From the NCBI RefSeq assembly GCF_900129885.1, contig NZ_FQXE01000003.1, positions 62,001 to 126,000 on the forward strand: DNA of 64,000 nucleotides, read 5' to 3'. Positions 24,864 through 33,594 of the stretch are shown piece after piece. This stretch comes from Pollutimonas bauzanensis. GTDB taxonomy: Bacteria; Pseudomonadota; Gammaproteobacteria; Burkholderiales; Burkholderiaceae_B. Under the pieces are notes generated by a model. The model was not told where the DNA came from. It searched no databases and saw nothing but the letters and a program-made list of their open reading frames with translations. The stretch's first letter is position 1. Each line of letters starts with the position of its first letter. A program made the position numbers and the translations under genes.

Positions 24864-26306
24864 ATGGATGACTTGGACGCCTGGAAGAGGCAGGCAAGGA
24901 AGCACAGGGGCATAACCGGCCAACTTGCCGATTTTATCGCCGGGATCAAGCCGGAGGCAATACCTGCCGCCACCCGAAATACGCTTCACATGGCGCTGAT
25001 CGATGCGCTGGGCTGCGGGCTGTATGGCCTGACCACTCCGTGGGGCCGCATCCTGGGCGATTTCGTGAGCGAGCAAGGCGGCGTCCCGGAGGCTGGACTA
25101 TGGGGCCGCGGCAAACAGGTGAGCGCCGGCAACGCCGTATTGCTGGCCGCCACGGCTGTCCACAGTTTCGATTTCGACGATCATAGCCGCGCAAAAATTC
25201 ATCCTGGAGCCATCGTGGTGCCGGTGGCCCTGGCGCTCGCCGAACGTGAAAATGCCGACGCCGGGAGAGTCATCGCGGCGATGGCCGCGGGCTATGAAAC
25301 GATGAACCGCGTGAGCCAGGCGGCAAACCCCAGCAGGGCCAGGATGCGGGGCTGGCACCTCACAGGCACCACAGGCACATTTGCGGCGGCAGCCACGGCC
25401 AGTGTGCTGCTGGGCCTCGATGGCCCGACGACTGCGAGCGCCCTGGGCCTGGCGGGCACCCAATCCGCCGGCTTGTGGGCCTTCACCGCCGATGGCGGGA
25501 TGAGTAAACGCCTGCACCCGGGGCGCGCCGCGCAGGCGGGAATCACGGCCGCGCTCCTGGCGCAGAGGGGTTTCCAGGGCCCTCGCTACATACTCGAGGC
25601 CGAGGATGGCGGGTTCCTGTTCGCCATGTCTGATTCCCCGCGGCCCGAACAGATAACTGAAAGGCTGGGTTCGCGCTGGCATACAGAGGAAACCTGCTTC
25701 AAGCCCTATGCCTGTTGTGGAAGCAATCACGCATGTGTCGATGCGGCAATAGAGCTGGCAATCGAAAACGCCATTGATCTGAACGACATCGTGAGCGTGA
25801 CCGCCGGCGTGCCCTCTGTGGTTCAGACGCAGACCGGCTTTGATTATCGCGCGGACTCCGTCCTGAATGCGCAGATGAGCCTGAGATACAACATCGCCGT
25901 AGCCATTCTGGACAAGCAGGCCTATCTGGAGCAGTTTTCGTTGAGCCGGATCAGCGAACCGCGAGTATTTGAGCTTGCGCAAAGAATAGAAATAGAAGTG
26001 GATCCCGAGCTCGATCGCCGGTATCCGGAGATATATGGAGGAAGGGTAAGCATTGCGGTGCGCTCGGGCAAGATCTTTACCCGTCGCGTGGATTATTCAA
26101 AAGGAATGCCGGAGAACCCCATGTCCGTCGAAGACATCAAGCGGAAATATATGTCGCTTGCGGCCGCGGGGGCGGGAATCGAGTCCGCCACGGAAATTCT
26201 CGAGCTCGCCGGGAGCCTGTTTTCGGGCGGTTCGGCCAAGGAAATCAACACCCGGCTAGCGCGAGTCTCGGTGCATGCAGAGGAAGTCGCGGACACGCTG
26301 TCGTAG
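24864..26306 (+). CDS. MmgE/PrpD-family protein
   Basis: 480 residues. 'ITGQLADFIAGIKPEAIPAATRNTLHMALIDALGCGLYG' is the family start; 'TAVHSFDFDDHSRAKIHPGAIVVPVALALAE' holds the DD pair and HPG loop of the active site; 'SKRLHPGRAAQAGITAALLAQRGF' and 'CFKPYACCGSNHACVDAAIEL' carry the conserved Lys/His region. GAGGTGAG precedes the ATG. Followed 42 bases on by a Bug gene, giving PrpD-Bug, the mirror of Bug-PrpD at 22275-24606. Probably dehydrates, decarboxylates or epimerises a di- or tricarboxylate bound by the receptor. Confidence 0.93.
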   Translation: MDDLDAWKRQARKHRGITGQLADFIAGIKPEAIPAATRNTLHMALIDALGCGLYGLTTPWGRILGDFVSEQGGVPEAGLWGRGKQVSAGNAVLLAATAVHSFDFDDHSRAKIHPGAIVVPVALALAERENADAGRVIAAMAAGYETMNRVSQAANPSRARMRGWHLTGTTGTFAAAATASVLLGLDGPTTASALGLAGTQSAGLWAFTADGGMSKRLHPGRAAQAGITAALLAQRGFQGPRYILEAEDGGFLFAMSDSPRPEQITERLGSRWHTEETCFKPYACCGSNHACVDAAIELAIENAIDLNDIVSVTAGVPSVVQTQTGFDYRADSVLNAQMSLRYNIAVAILDKQAYLEQFSLSRISEPRVFELAQRIEIEVDPELDRRYPEIYGGRVSIAVRSGKIFTRRVDYSKGMPENPMSVEDIKRKYMSLAAAGAGIESATEILELAGSLFSGGSAKEINTRLARVSVHAEEVADTLS

Positions 26307-26347
26307 CAGAAAAAAAGATTGAATGAAAATCAAAGAGGAGACATGCA

Positions 26348-27298
26348 ATGCGGGCATTCATCATTGCGCTGTTCTGCGCGTTAACGCTGCCGGCCGCGGC
26401 TCAATCCTATCCTGATCGGGCGATCAAGCTCATTGCGCCATTTCCGGCGGGCAGCGGGACCGATACAGTGGCTCGCATTCTTGCCGACGGGATGTCCAAG
26501 GACTTGGGCCAGCCCATCGTGATCGACAATAAGCCCGGCGCTCAGGGAATCATCGGCGTCAATGCCGCGACGAGCGCCGCGCCTGACGGCTATACGCTGG
26601 TAATCCTCGGTGTGACGACAGGCGCAAGCAACGTCACCTTATTCAAGAAGCTGCCTTATGACCCCATAAAGGATCTGACACCTATCGGGATGATCGCCGA
26701 TTCTCCGATCGTGCTGGTCGCCGGCCCGCGCTTTGCGCCCAATTCCGCCGGGGAGTTGTATGCATTGGGCCGGAAGAATCCCGGAAAGCTCACCTATGCG
26801 TATGGCTCGGGCAGCGCGCAGGTCGCGGCGGCCAAGCTCGTAAGCATGGGGGATATAAAGGCGGTGGCGGTGCCCTACCGCGGCTCCCCTCAGGCATTGA
26901 CGGATGTCATGTCTGGCGAAGTCGATTTCATGTTTGTGGATCTCTCGCTCGCGCTCCCGCAAATCAAGGCGGGCAAGTTGAAGGCGCTGGGGGTAACGAC
27001 GAAAGAGCGTTTCTCTGTGGCGCCGGATATCCAAAGTATCAACGAGTCGGGGGCGCCAGGTTACGAACTGTCGGTCTGGTTCGCATTGGCGGGCCCCGCC
27101 GGCATGCCGGATGCGATTACCGCGCGCATTTCCCAGGCTTTGGAAAAGGCCCTGCAAAGCCCGGCCCTTGGAGAAAAATTCCATGGGCTGGGCCTGGAGG
27201 CAAAGTATTCGGATCCTCGACAGTTCGGGGTGTTCCTCGGGCAGGAAATTTCGAAGTGGGGCGACTGGATCAGGCAGGCGGGAATTCCTCCGCAATAG
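26348..27298 (+). CDS. Bug-family (TctC-like) periplasmic solute-binding receptor
   Basis: 316 residues. Signal peptide MRAFIIALFCALTLPAAAQ; then 'YPDRAIKLIAPFPAGSGTDTVARILADGMSKDLGQPIVIDNKPGAQGIIGVNAATSAAPDGYTLV', 'TYAYGSGSAQVAAAKL' and 'VAVPYRGSPQALTDVMSGEVDFMFVDLSLALPQIKAGKLKALG'. GAGGAG precedes the start. It is the second gene of the PrpD-Bug module and leads, after a 74-base gap, into the epimerase/dehydrogenase/SDR genes, which may share its transcript. Confidence 0.95.
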   Translation: MRAFIIALFCALTLPAAAQSYPDRAIKLIAPFPAGSGTDTVARILADGMSKDLGQPIVIDNKPGAQGIIGVNAATSAAPDGYTLVILGVTTGASNVTLFKKLPYDPIKDLTPIGMIADSPIVLVAGPRFAPNSAGELYALGRKNPGKLTYAYGSGSAQVAAAKLVSMGDIKAVAVPYRGSPQALTDVMSGEVDFMFVDLSLALPQIKAGKLKALGVTTKERFSVAPDIQSINESGAPGYELSVWFALAGPAGMPDAITARISQALEKALQSPALGEKFHGLGLEAKYSDPRQFGVFLGQEISKWGDWIRQAGIPPQ

Positions 27299-27372
27299 CC
27301 GGCATCGCTTCATCAAGGTCGCTGCATCAAGGATAGGACGAATCAATCACCTGTAACCGCGAGGTCGCAACT

Positions 27373-28374
27373 ATGAAAATAGAGGGCAGCAAGTTTCTGA
27401 TTACGGGAGGCGTGAGTCTTATCGGCTCGCATATCGCTGAACTTCTGTTGGCCCAGGGAGCGAGAGAGATAGTTCTATTCGACAACTACTCTCTCAGTTC
27501 GCCCGAAGCCGCGGCGAGCCTGGTGGACGACCCTCGTATCAGTCTGGTGCGGGGGGACATCCTCAGGCTCCATGAACTCTACGATGCGGCGGACGGGGTC
27601 GATGGCCTCTTTTCCGTGGCTGCGTTTTTGACGCTGCCCTTGGCGCAAAACCCCGGTTTGGGCCTTGCCGTGAATGTGCAGGGGCAGAACAATGTGCTGG
27701 AGGTTTGCCGCTATCGCGGCGTCAAGCGAATAATCTTCTCTTCCTCGACCGCGGTGTATGGCGAGCCGGTTCCGGGCGTCATGGATGAAACGACAGCCGC
27801 CAACCTGGCCGCCTTTCAACCCGCCGCGGCGCTGTATTCGGCCTCCAAGCTCATTGGCGAGCATCTGTGCCGGCTCTATGACCAGAAGCACGGAATTTCA
27901 TCTTTATCGCTGAGATATGCCACGGTATATGGAGAGCGCCAGCATTACCGGGGCGTGAACGCTCTCTACATCATGGAGAACTACGATCGCATCAGGCGTG
28001 GCGAGCGGCCGGTGATCCCGGACGATGGCAACGAAGTGCACGACTATATTCATGTTTCCGATGTCGCCCGCGCAAATGTGATGGCAATGGCGAGCGATGC
28101 GACGGGAGCGAGCCTGAACGTTGCCACGGGAAGGGCCTCTACGCTGAACGAGGTGGTGGGAGCCTTGTTGAAAGCCATGGGCTCCAGTCTCGAGCCCGAA
28201 TACCGGAAGTTCGACGGTCTTGTGCGTGCTTCGACCGGCACCCAATTGGCCTTCAGCCGGGAAAAGATACGCCGTACCTTGGGCTGGGAGCCGCAGGTCT
28301 CGCTCGAAGAGGGGCTCTCCCGGTTGGTCCGGTGGTGCGAACGGCGCGACATGCGCGCGGAGAAGATTCAATGA
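27373..28374 (+). CDS. NAD-dependent epimerase/dehydratase (extended SDR)
   Basis: 333 residues, extended-SDR sugar-nucleotide-epimerase-like fold. 'KFLITGGVSLIGSHIAELLLAQGAREIVLFDNYS' is the nucleotide site; the usual TGGAGFIG reads TGGVSLIG, replacing the middle glycine with Ser. Active-site segment 'IIFSSSTAVYGEPVPGV' and 'YSASKLIGEHLCRLY' (Tyr, Lys) are intact, as are 'SLRYATVYGERQ' and 'VHDYIHVSDVARANVMAM'. GAGGT precedes the ATG. Its stop overlaps the next start (ATGA). In this catabolic setting it may oxidise or epimerise a sugar acid rather than a nucleotide sugar; uncertain. Confidence 0.9.
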   Translation: MKIEGSKFLITGGVSLIGSHIAELLLAQGAREIVLFDNYSLSSPEAAASLVDDPRISLVRGDILRLHELYDAADGVDGLFSVAAFLTLPLAQNPGLGLAVNVQGQNNVLEVCRYRGVKRIIFSSSTAVYGEPVPGVMDETTAANLAAFQPAAALYSASKLIGEHLCRLYDQKHGISSLSLRYATVYGERQHYRGVNALYIMENYDRIRRGERPVIPDDGNEVHDYIHVSDVARANVMAMASDATGASLNVATGRASTLNEVVGALLKAMGSSLEPEYRKFDGLVRASTGTQLAFSREKIRRTLGWEPQVSLEEGLSRLVRWCERRDMRAEKIQ

Positions 28375-29294
28375 AGCCCGCGGTCGCCGTTGTCGGCCTG
28401 GGGAAAATGGGCTCGGCAATGGCCTTGCGCTTGCGTGAATGCGGTCTGGACGTGCTGGGATGGGACGTAGATGCCTGCGTGCGGGCGAGGGTCGCATTGG
28501 ACGATATTCCGGTGGCTGCGTCGCTCTCCGACGCGCTGTCAAAGCGGGATTTCATATTGACCAGTCTGCCAGACTCGGCGGCCGTTCGCAGCGTCTGGCT
28601 GAGTCCCGACGGCCTCATCGCTCTGGCGGATCCGGATTCGATATGCATCGACCTCAGTACGATTGAACCTGAAACGATCAGGCAGGCGGCGCGGGCGGCG
28701 CTGCCCCGGAATATTGATATGCTGGATTGCCCCGTCAGCGGCGGGCCCGTCGAAGCCCGCAGTGGGACGCTGGTTGTCATGGCGGGCGGGGCGGCCGATG
28801 TGATCGAGCGCGCCCAGCCTGTCCTGGGCTGTCTCGGCGGCGCGCTGCATCACACTGGCGGCATAGGAACCGCCAAGGTGGTAAAGATCATAAACAACAT
28901 GATGGCCATGGGGAATCTGCTGATAGCCTGCGAGGCTTTCTCGCTGGGCATGACCGCGGGTGTAGAGCCAGGCTGCCTGTTTTCGGTATTGGCGGAGTGC
29001 GGCGGCACTTCCAAAACATTCACGAAGCGATTTCCATTTGCTTTGCGTGGCGACTTTGCGCCACGCTTCAAGCTGGAATTGGCGGAGAAGGATCTCGCGC
29101 TGGGGCTCTCGATGGCGGCCAGCCATGGAGCCCAGGTGCCCGCCGCGGCCGTTGTGCATGAACTCTTCAGGCGGGCAATGGGCGAGGGGTTCCAGGGGCA
29201 GGACGCCGTGGCGCTGCTCGCCATGTATCGTCGTTGGGCGGACAAGCCGGACAAAATGGCGGCGGCTGCAAGTGAATCGACCTGCGGCCGCTAA
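28371..29294 (+). CDS. NAD-binding beta-hydroxyacid dehydrogenase (3-hydroxyisobutyrate dehydrogenase family)
   Basis: 307 residues. Rossmann start 'PAVAVVGLGKMGSAMALRLRECGLDVLGWDVDA', substrate loop 'DCPVSGGPVEARSGTLVVMAGG', catalytic Lys in 'GTAKVVKIINNMMAMGNLLIACEAFSLG', and the helical C-terminal domain ending 'ALLAMYRRWADKPDKM'. All family signature residues are present. The ATG at 28371 overlaps the epimerase stop, so the two are translationally coupled, and the SDR gene follows 15 bases on. It oxidises a short beta-hydroxy acid to a semialdehyde or keto acid. Confidence 0.94.
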   Translation: MKPAVAVVGLGKMGSAMALRLRECGLDVLGWDVDACVRARVALDDIPVAASLSDALSKRDFILTSLPDSAAVRSVWLSPDGLIALADPDSICIDLSTIEPETIRQAARAALPRNIDMLDCPVSGGPVEARSGTLVVMAGGAADVIERAQPVLGCLGGALHHTGGIGTAKVVKIINNMMAMGNLLIACEAFSLGMTAGVEPGCLFSVLAECGGTSKTFTKRFPFALRGDFAPRFKLELAEKDLALGLSMAASHGAQVPAAAVVHELFRRAMGEGFQGQDAVALLAMYRRWADKPDKMAAAASESTCGR

Positions 29295-29309
29295 TTTCCA
29301 GGAGGAGCA

Positions 29310-30080
29310 ATGATCAAACATGCAGCCGTTACGGGCGCGGCTTCGGGCATAGGCGCCGATTGCTGCCGCGCACTGCTCGAGCAGGGCTGGAAGGTCTATG
29401 GCCTGGACCGCTCGGAAGAAGGGTTGATTGAGCTCGACCGATATCAAGAGAGCACAAGTGGAAAATTCTTTCCTTTGCAATGCGACGTGTCCGACAGTGC
29501 CGCCATGGCCCATGCCTTTGCCCAAATCGGCAGGATGACGTCCAGTCTCGACGCGCTCATTTGTTCGGCCGGCATTTTCCGCACGGGCCCCTTGCTCGAG
29601 ATGACCGAGGAAAACTTTGATGCGCTGTTCGAGATCAACACCAAAGGCGCGTGGCTGGCGGCGAGGGAGGCGTTTCCGCTGTTGAAGCGGGCTGCGCCGG
29701 GCGGCGAGCCGGCACATATGGTTTTCGTGGCGTCCATTGCCGCGTTACGCCCTAAAGTGGGCGGGGGCGCCTATGCGGCATCGAAAGCAGCGCTGACTCA
29801 ACTGGTTCGAGTCATGGCCGTCGAGCTTGCCGGGCAGGGCATCCTGGTCAATGCCGTGGCGCCGTCCACGGTCGATACGCCCATGACGCAAAAGCTTGCC
29901 GCGGATGCCGCCCACAATGGATACAAGGTCTCGGGCATGTCGCCGATAGGCCGGGTGGCACAGCCGGCCGACATCACGTCGGTGATCCGCTTTCTCTTGA
30001 GTTCAGATGCCCGTTATGTGAACGGGGCGATTTTGCCTGTGGATGGTGGCACATCGGCTGCCTTTCAACCAAGGACCTGA
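29310..30080 (+). CDS. short-chain dehydrogenase/reductase (SDR)
   Basis: 256 residues. 'AAVTGAASGIGADCCRALLEQGWKVYGLDRSEEG' (cofactor loop, acidic residue favouring NAD), 'LDALICSAGIFRTGPLLEMTEENFDALFEIN' (the usual NNAG is CSAG), 'VFVASIAALRPKVGGGAYAASKAALTQLVRVMAVEL' with Ser, Tyr and Lys, and a normal 'YVNGAILPVDGGTSA' end. AGGAGG precedes the ATG. Third gene of the epimerase, dehydrogenase, SDR operon; the pseudogene remnants directly follow. Confidence 0.92.
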   Translation: MIKHAAVTGAASGIGADCCRALLEQGWKVYGLDRSEEGLIELDRYQESTSGKFFPLQCDVSDSAAMAHAFAQIGRMTSSLDALICSAGIFRTGPLLEMTEENFDALFEINTKGAWLAAREAFPLLKRAAPGGEPAHMVFVASIAALRPKVGGGAYAASKAALTQLVRVMAVELAGQGILVNAVAPSTVDTPMTQKLAADAAHNGYKVSGMSPIGRVAQPADITSVIRFLLSSDARYVNGAILPVDGGTSAAFQPRT

Positions 30081-30095
30081 GAACTCTCCCGGGCC

Positions 30096-30361
30096 ATGCC
30101 CTACGCCGCGGAGCTGGCCGCGCAGGATGTAAATGACGCGGGCGGCATCCCGCTGGCCGCCAGTGAGTTTTTCGAGCGCGATCGTGTCGACATGGTGCCG
30201 TTGATCGCGAGGTTGATGGCCAAACAGGCTCGCGAAATGGGCTTCAAGGGCCTGTTCATAAGAAGCGGAGGGCCCGCTACAGAAGAAATCGTCAACGTGG
30301 CCGGGCCGCGGGCGCGCTCCTGGAAGATCCCTTTGTGAAAAAGGCGTATCTGGGAATATAG
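30096..30361 (+). pseudogene. remnants of a branched-chain-amino-acid-type ABC transporter
   Basis: From 30096 the frame reads MPYAAELAAQDVNDAGGIPL, then LMAKQAREMGFKGLFIRSGG and PATEEIVNVAGPRA. The first part resembles the 'A.ELAV.DVNAAGGI' start of a LivJ-like binding protein and the second its mid-protein 'KQAREMGFKG' block, with most of the protein between missing. In another frame (30314-30361) ALLEDPFVKKAYLGI then a stop resembles the C-terminal tail of LivG/LivF ATPases. I read this as two decayed pieces of an ABC importer joined by deletions. No functional product is expected; 30362-30435 holds nothing recognisable. Confidence 0.55.
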
Positions 30362-30435
30362 AAAATCGATCGTATTGAAAATGGCGAGGGTGCCGCCCAG
30401 GAGAGAAGCAATGGGCACGGATCAGCCCATGGTCC

Positions 30436-31356
30436 TTACGGCAGGGTGATCTTGTCCCAGTCCGGATTGGACGGCAGCAGGCCCTGCAGAAAATCGACAA
30501 AAGCCCGGACCTTCGGAGAAAGGTTGCGGTTGGGCAGATAGATGACGGACACCTGGGGCCCTATGGGGGTGTAATCCGTTAGGATCCGACGCAGCTTGCC
30601 AGAGCGGATGGCATCGGCCGCGATGAAATTGCTGATCATTGCAATACCCAGCCCCGCCATGGCGGCTTCGAGCAGCGTCTCCGCGTTGTTCACATTCAAG
30701 CGCCCGGATACCGTTTTGCTGAATACCTTGCCGTCTTTCTGGAACTGCCATTCGCGGTACCGGCCCGAATGCAGCAGCACATATGCCAGGCAGTGGTGGT
30801 GATCCAGGTCGTCGGGCGTGCCGGGCTCGCCATTGCGGGCCAGATATTCCGGCGAGGCGCATGTGACAAAGCGCAGATTGCAAAGCTTGCGGGCGATAAG
30901 GCGGGCGTCCGCCGGTTCGCCGATATACACGGCGGCGTCTATGCCTTCATAGGCCATATCCACATTCCGGTCGCTGAGCTCCACGTTGAGAATCAGGTTG
31001 GGATGCCGATCCAGCAGTACCGGAAGAGCGGGCATGATCACGCGCCGGCCGAAGCCTACCGGCATATGCAGGCGCAAGCGTCCGTAGGCGGTCGAGGTGG
31101 ACTTGCTGAGCATGTTCTCGGCATGTTCGACGTCCATCAGAATCTGCTGGCAGTGCTCGAAGAAACTCTTGCCATCATCGGTCAGGCCGACAGAGCGGGT
31201 GGTCCGCTGCAAGAGGCGCACACCCAGTTCTTTTTCGAGGCGGGTTACTGCCTTGCTGATGGCCGAGCCTGTCAGGCCCAGCCTTTTCGCTGCTTCAGTG
31301 AAGCTGCGCGCTTCCGCAACGCATACAAATACGCGAAGTGAGTTCAGGTTTTCCAT
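30436..31356 (-). CDS. LysR-family transcriptional regulator
   Basis: 306 residues. DNA-binding domain 'MENLNSLRVFVCVAEARSFTEAAKRLGLTGSAISKAVTRLEKELGVRLLQRTTRSVGLTDDG' belongs to the large CrgA/DsdC-like branch; effector domain from about residue 90 ('GRLRLHMPVGFGRRVIMPALPVLLDRHPNLIL'), ending 'DFLQGLLPSNPDWDKITLP'. Divergent from the flavin oxidoreductase gene at 31539 with a 182-base AT-rich gap that holds three ATTAGT/ACTAAT half-sites. It probably controls the 31.5-40 kb block. Confidence 0.94.
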   Translation of the reverse strand: MENLNSLRVFVCVAEARSFTEAAKRLGLTGSAISKAVTRLEKELGVRLLQRTTRSVGLTDDGKSFFEHCQQILMDVEHAENMLSKSTSTAYGRLRLHMPVGFGRRVIMPALPVLLDRHPNLILNVELSDRNVDMAYEGIDAAVYIGEPADARLIARKLCNLRFVTCASPEYLARNGEPGTPDDLDHHHCLAYVLLHSGRYREWQFQKDGKVFSKTVSGRLNVNNAETLLEAAMAGLGIAMISNFIAADAIRSGKLRRILTDYTPIGPQVSVIYLPNRNLSPKVRAFVDFLQGLLPSNPDWDKITLP

Positions 31357-31381
31357 ATTGCGGCGGTCTCCGGATTTTCTA

Positions 31382-31423
31382 ATTAGTGATTTTTGTTCAT
31401 TAGTATTCTGAATTTCAACTAAT
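31382..31423. promoter_or_regulatory. three ATTAGT-type half-sites between LysR and the flavin oxidoreductase
   Basis: ATTAGT occurs at 31382-31387 and 31399-31404 and its complement ACTAAT at 31418-31423; the last two form an inverted repeat with a 13-base centre. They lie just upstream of the LysR start (31356) in the AT-rich divergent gap, as expected for LysR recognition and activation sites. Confidence 0.4.
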
Positions 31424-31538
31424 TGATCGCTTCAGGTGCCGATATTAGACTGCAAACAGCCCGCTGAAAAGAGAAACGCGCTGAAAAGAAAAGCGCTTGG
31501 CTGGCCGCAGCCGTACGCATTTTGAAGAGAGACAAACC

Positions 31539-33554
31539 ATGCTTCTGGAACAACCGGGCCGCCTCGGCGCCCTGCGCCTGAAGAACAGAGTCGTCATGGC
31601 GCCCATGGGCACCAATTACAGCACTACGGATGGCCTGTCTACCGAGCGCGACAAGCAGTACTACGCTGAGCGGGCCCGCGGCGGTGTGGCGATGATCATG
31701 ACCGAAGCCATGGTCGTGACAGAGCATGCAAGACCGCATCACAATTCTTTGTGCTGTTATCACGATCGTTACATCCCCGGTCTTGCAAGTCTGGTCGAGG
31801 CCATCAAGGCACATGACTGCAAGGTATTCGGCCAGTTGAACCACCGTGGCGCCTTGCTGCGGCGCTCGGTGCTGAATATGGAGCCGGTAGGCCCTTCCCC
31901 GTGGGTGAACCCGAATACGGGCGATCAAGTCCGCGCGCTCGAGCCGCGTGAAATCAAGGATATCCAGGCGCTGTTCGTTGACGCTGCGCGCAGACTATGG
32001 GTAGCGGGCTATGACGGCGTGGAAATCCACGCCGCCAATGGCTACCTGTTCCAGCAGTTTTTCAGTCCGCGGGTGAACCACCGCACAGACGAGTACGGCG
32101 GCTCGATAGAAAACCGCATGCGGTTTCTGCTCGAAACCATAGACCGCATGCGCGATGCCCTGCCAGACCTGCATCTCATCGTACGCCTGAGCGTCAGCGA
32201 ATTTGCCCAGGGCGGGTATTCGGAGTCGGAAATCATCCAGCTGGCGCTGGCCCTGGAGCAGGCAGGCGTTCACGCGCTCGACTTGTCGGGCGGCAGCAAT
32301 GAAAGTCCGCAGCTCTCCAAGCATTGCATTCAGCCGCCATCCTTTCCGCGCGCCTATCTGGCGGACTTCGCCCGGCCGATCAAGCAGGCCGTCGGCATTC
32401 CTGTGCTTGCCGCCGGCCGCCTGGTCGAGCCCGCCGACGCGGAGCACATGCTCTCGACGGGCAGCGCGGACTTCGTTTCCCTGGGCCGCGCGCTATACGC
32501 GGATCCTCATTGGTGCCTGAAGGCATTCGGCAAAATCCAGGCCCCCATACGCCAATGCATAGCCTGCAACGTCTGTTTCGAGCGGCTCACATTGGAAAAA
32601 GATGTTGCCTGTGTCACCAACCCCTTGATCGGCACCGAATTCGAGTCTCTGGAACACGCCGAGCCTCAGCTTTTCCGGCAAACGTCCGCGACGGGCAAGC
32701 GGGTTCTGGTTCTTGGCGCGGGAATCGCCGGCATGGAAGCGGCCCGCGTCCTGGCGGGCAGGGGCCATGTGGTCGAAGTATGGGACAAGGCCGCAAGCCC
32801 TGGCGGGCAGGTCCACCTGGCCATCGCGGCGCCAGACAAGAAAGAGGTTTTTCCCGCCTGGACATACCGCTGGCTATCGGCAAGCCGCGAGGCCGTCCCC
32901 GTACGCCTTGAAACGGAAGCCGCGCGGGATTCCATCGAAGCCTTCGCGCCGGATTTCATTTTGCTTGCCACAGGCGCAAGGCCCGGGCCGGTTCCCATGG
33001 ACATCAGTCGTTTATCGCCCGCTATCCGTGTGACCCATGCCTGGGAAGCGCTGGCATCGCTCGAGGACATCCCGGCAGGCATCAGCGCCACGATTATCGG
33101 CGGAGGCATGGTGGGTGCGGAAGTGGCCGATGCCCTGCGCCTGAAAGGCGCGTCCATCAATCTTGTCGAGCTGCGTCCGGAAATTGCGCTGGGCATGGCC
33201 AGAAACAACCGCTTTGAGCTTATCGAGCGGCTCATTGCCCACGGCGTCCGGATACTGACGAATTGCAAAATCAAAGGTATCCACGGCGCCCAGCTCGATA
33301 TAGAGCAGGAAGGACAGGGTCCGTCGCGCCTGGCCATAGGCCGGATGCTGATCTTTGCCACCGGCCCGCGTCCGAACCTGGAGGCCTTGCAGATGGTGCA
33401 GTCGACAAATATTCCCTACGCGCGGATTGGGGACTGCAACATGCCGGGCGACTTCCTGAGCGCCCTGCGCGACGCCTCCATGACGGCACTGAGCCTGGAC
33501 GCCTACGCGGCGCGCAAGGTGTCCGGGCGGAGCGCCATGCAGACAGCGGCATAG
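31539..33554 (+). CDS. NADH:flavin oxidoreductase, Fe-S ene-reductase (2,4-dienoyl-CoA reductase/TMADH-like)
   Basis: 671 residues in three parts. Residues 1-335: FMN-binding TIM barrel of the old-yellow-enzyme family ('LKNRVVMAPMGTNYSTTDGLS', 'GQLNHRGALL', 'GVEIHAANGYLFQQFFSPRVNHRTDEYGGS'). Residues 340-358: [4Fe-4S] ligands Cys340, Cys343, Cys346, Cys358, a CxxCxxC spacing as in trimethylamine dehydrogenase rather than the CxxCxxxC of FadH. Residues 385-671: FAD/NAD(P)-binding domain ('RVLVLGAGIAGMEAARVLAGRGHVVEVWD', 'ATIIGGGMVGAEVADAL'). ATG at 31539 after GAAGAGAGA. It likely reduces an activated C=C bond or demethylates an amine; substrate open. First gene opposite the LysR gene. Confidence 0.92.
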   Translation: MLLEQPGRLGALRLKNRVVMAPMGTNYSTTDGLSTERDKQYYAERARGGVAMIMTEAMVVTEHARPHHNSLCCYHDRYIPGLASLVEAIKAHDCKVFGQLNHRGALLRRSVLNMEPVGPSPWVNPNTGDQVRALEPREIKDIQALFVDAARRLWVAGYDGVEIHAANGYLFQQFFSPRVNHRTDEYGGSIENRMRFLLETIDRMRDALPDLHLIVRLSVSEFAQGGYSESEIIQLALALEQAGVHALDLSGGSNESPQLSKHCIQPPSFPRAYLADFARPIKQAVGIPVLAAGRLVEPADAEHMLSTGSADFVSLGRALYADPHWCLKAFGKIQAPIRQCIACNVCFERLTLEKDVACVTNPLIGTEFESLEHAEPQLFRQTSATGKRVLVLGAGIAGMEAARVLAGRGHVVEVWDKAASPGGQVHLAIAAPDKKEVFPAWTYRWLSASREAVPVRLETEAARDSIEAFAPDFILLATGARPGPVPMDISRLSPAIRVTHAWEALASLEDIPAGISATIIGGGMVGAEVADALRLKGASINLVELRPEIALGMARNNRFELIERLIAHGVRILTNCKIKGIHGAQLDIEQEGQGPSRLAIGRMLIFATGPRPNLEALQMVQSTNIPYARIGDCNMPGDFLSALRDASMTALSLDAYAARKVSGRSAMQTAA

Positions 33555-33594
33555 CAATTTTCTCGATAAATATTCCCATAGGGATGGAACAGAG

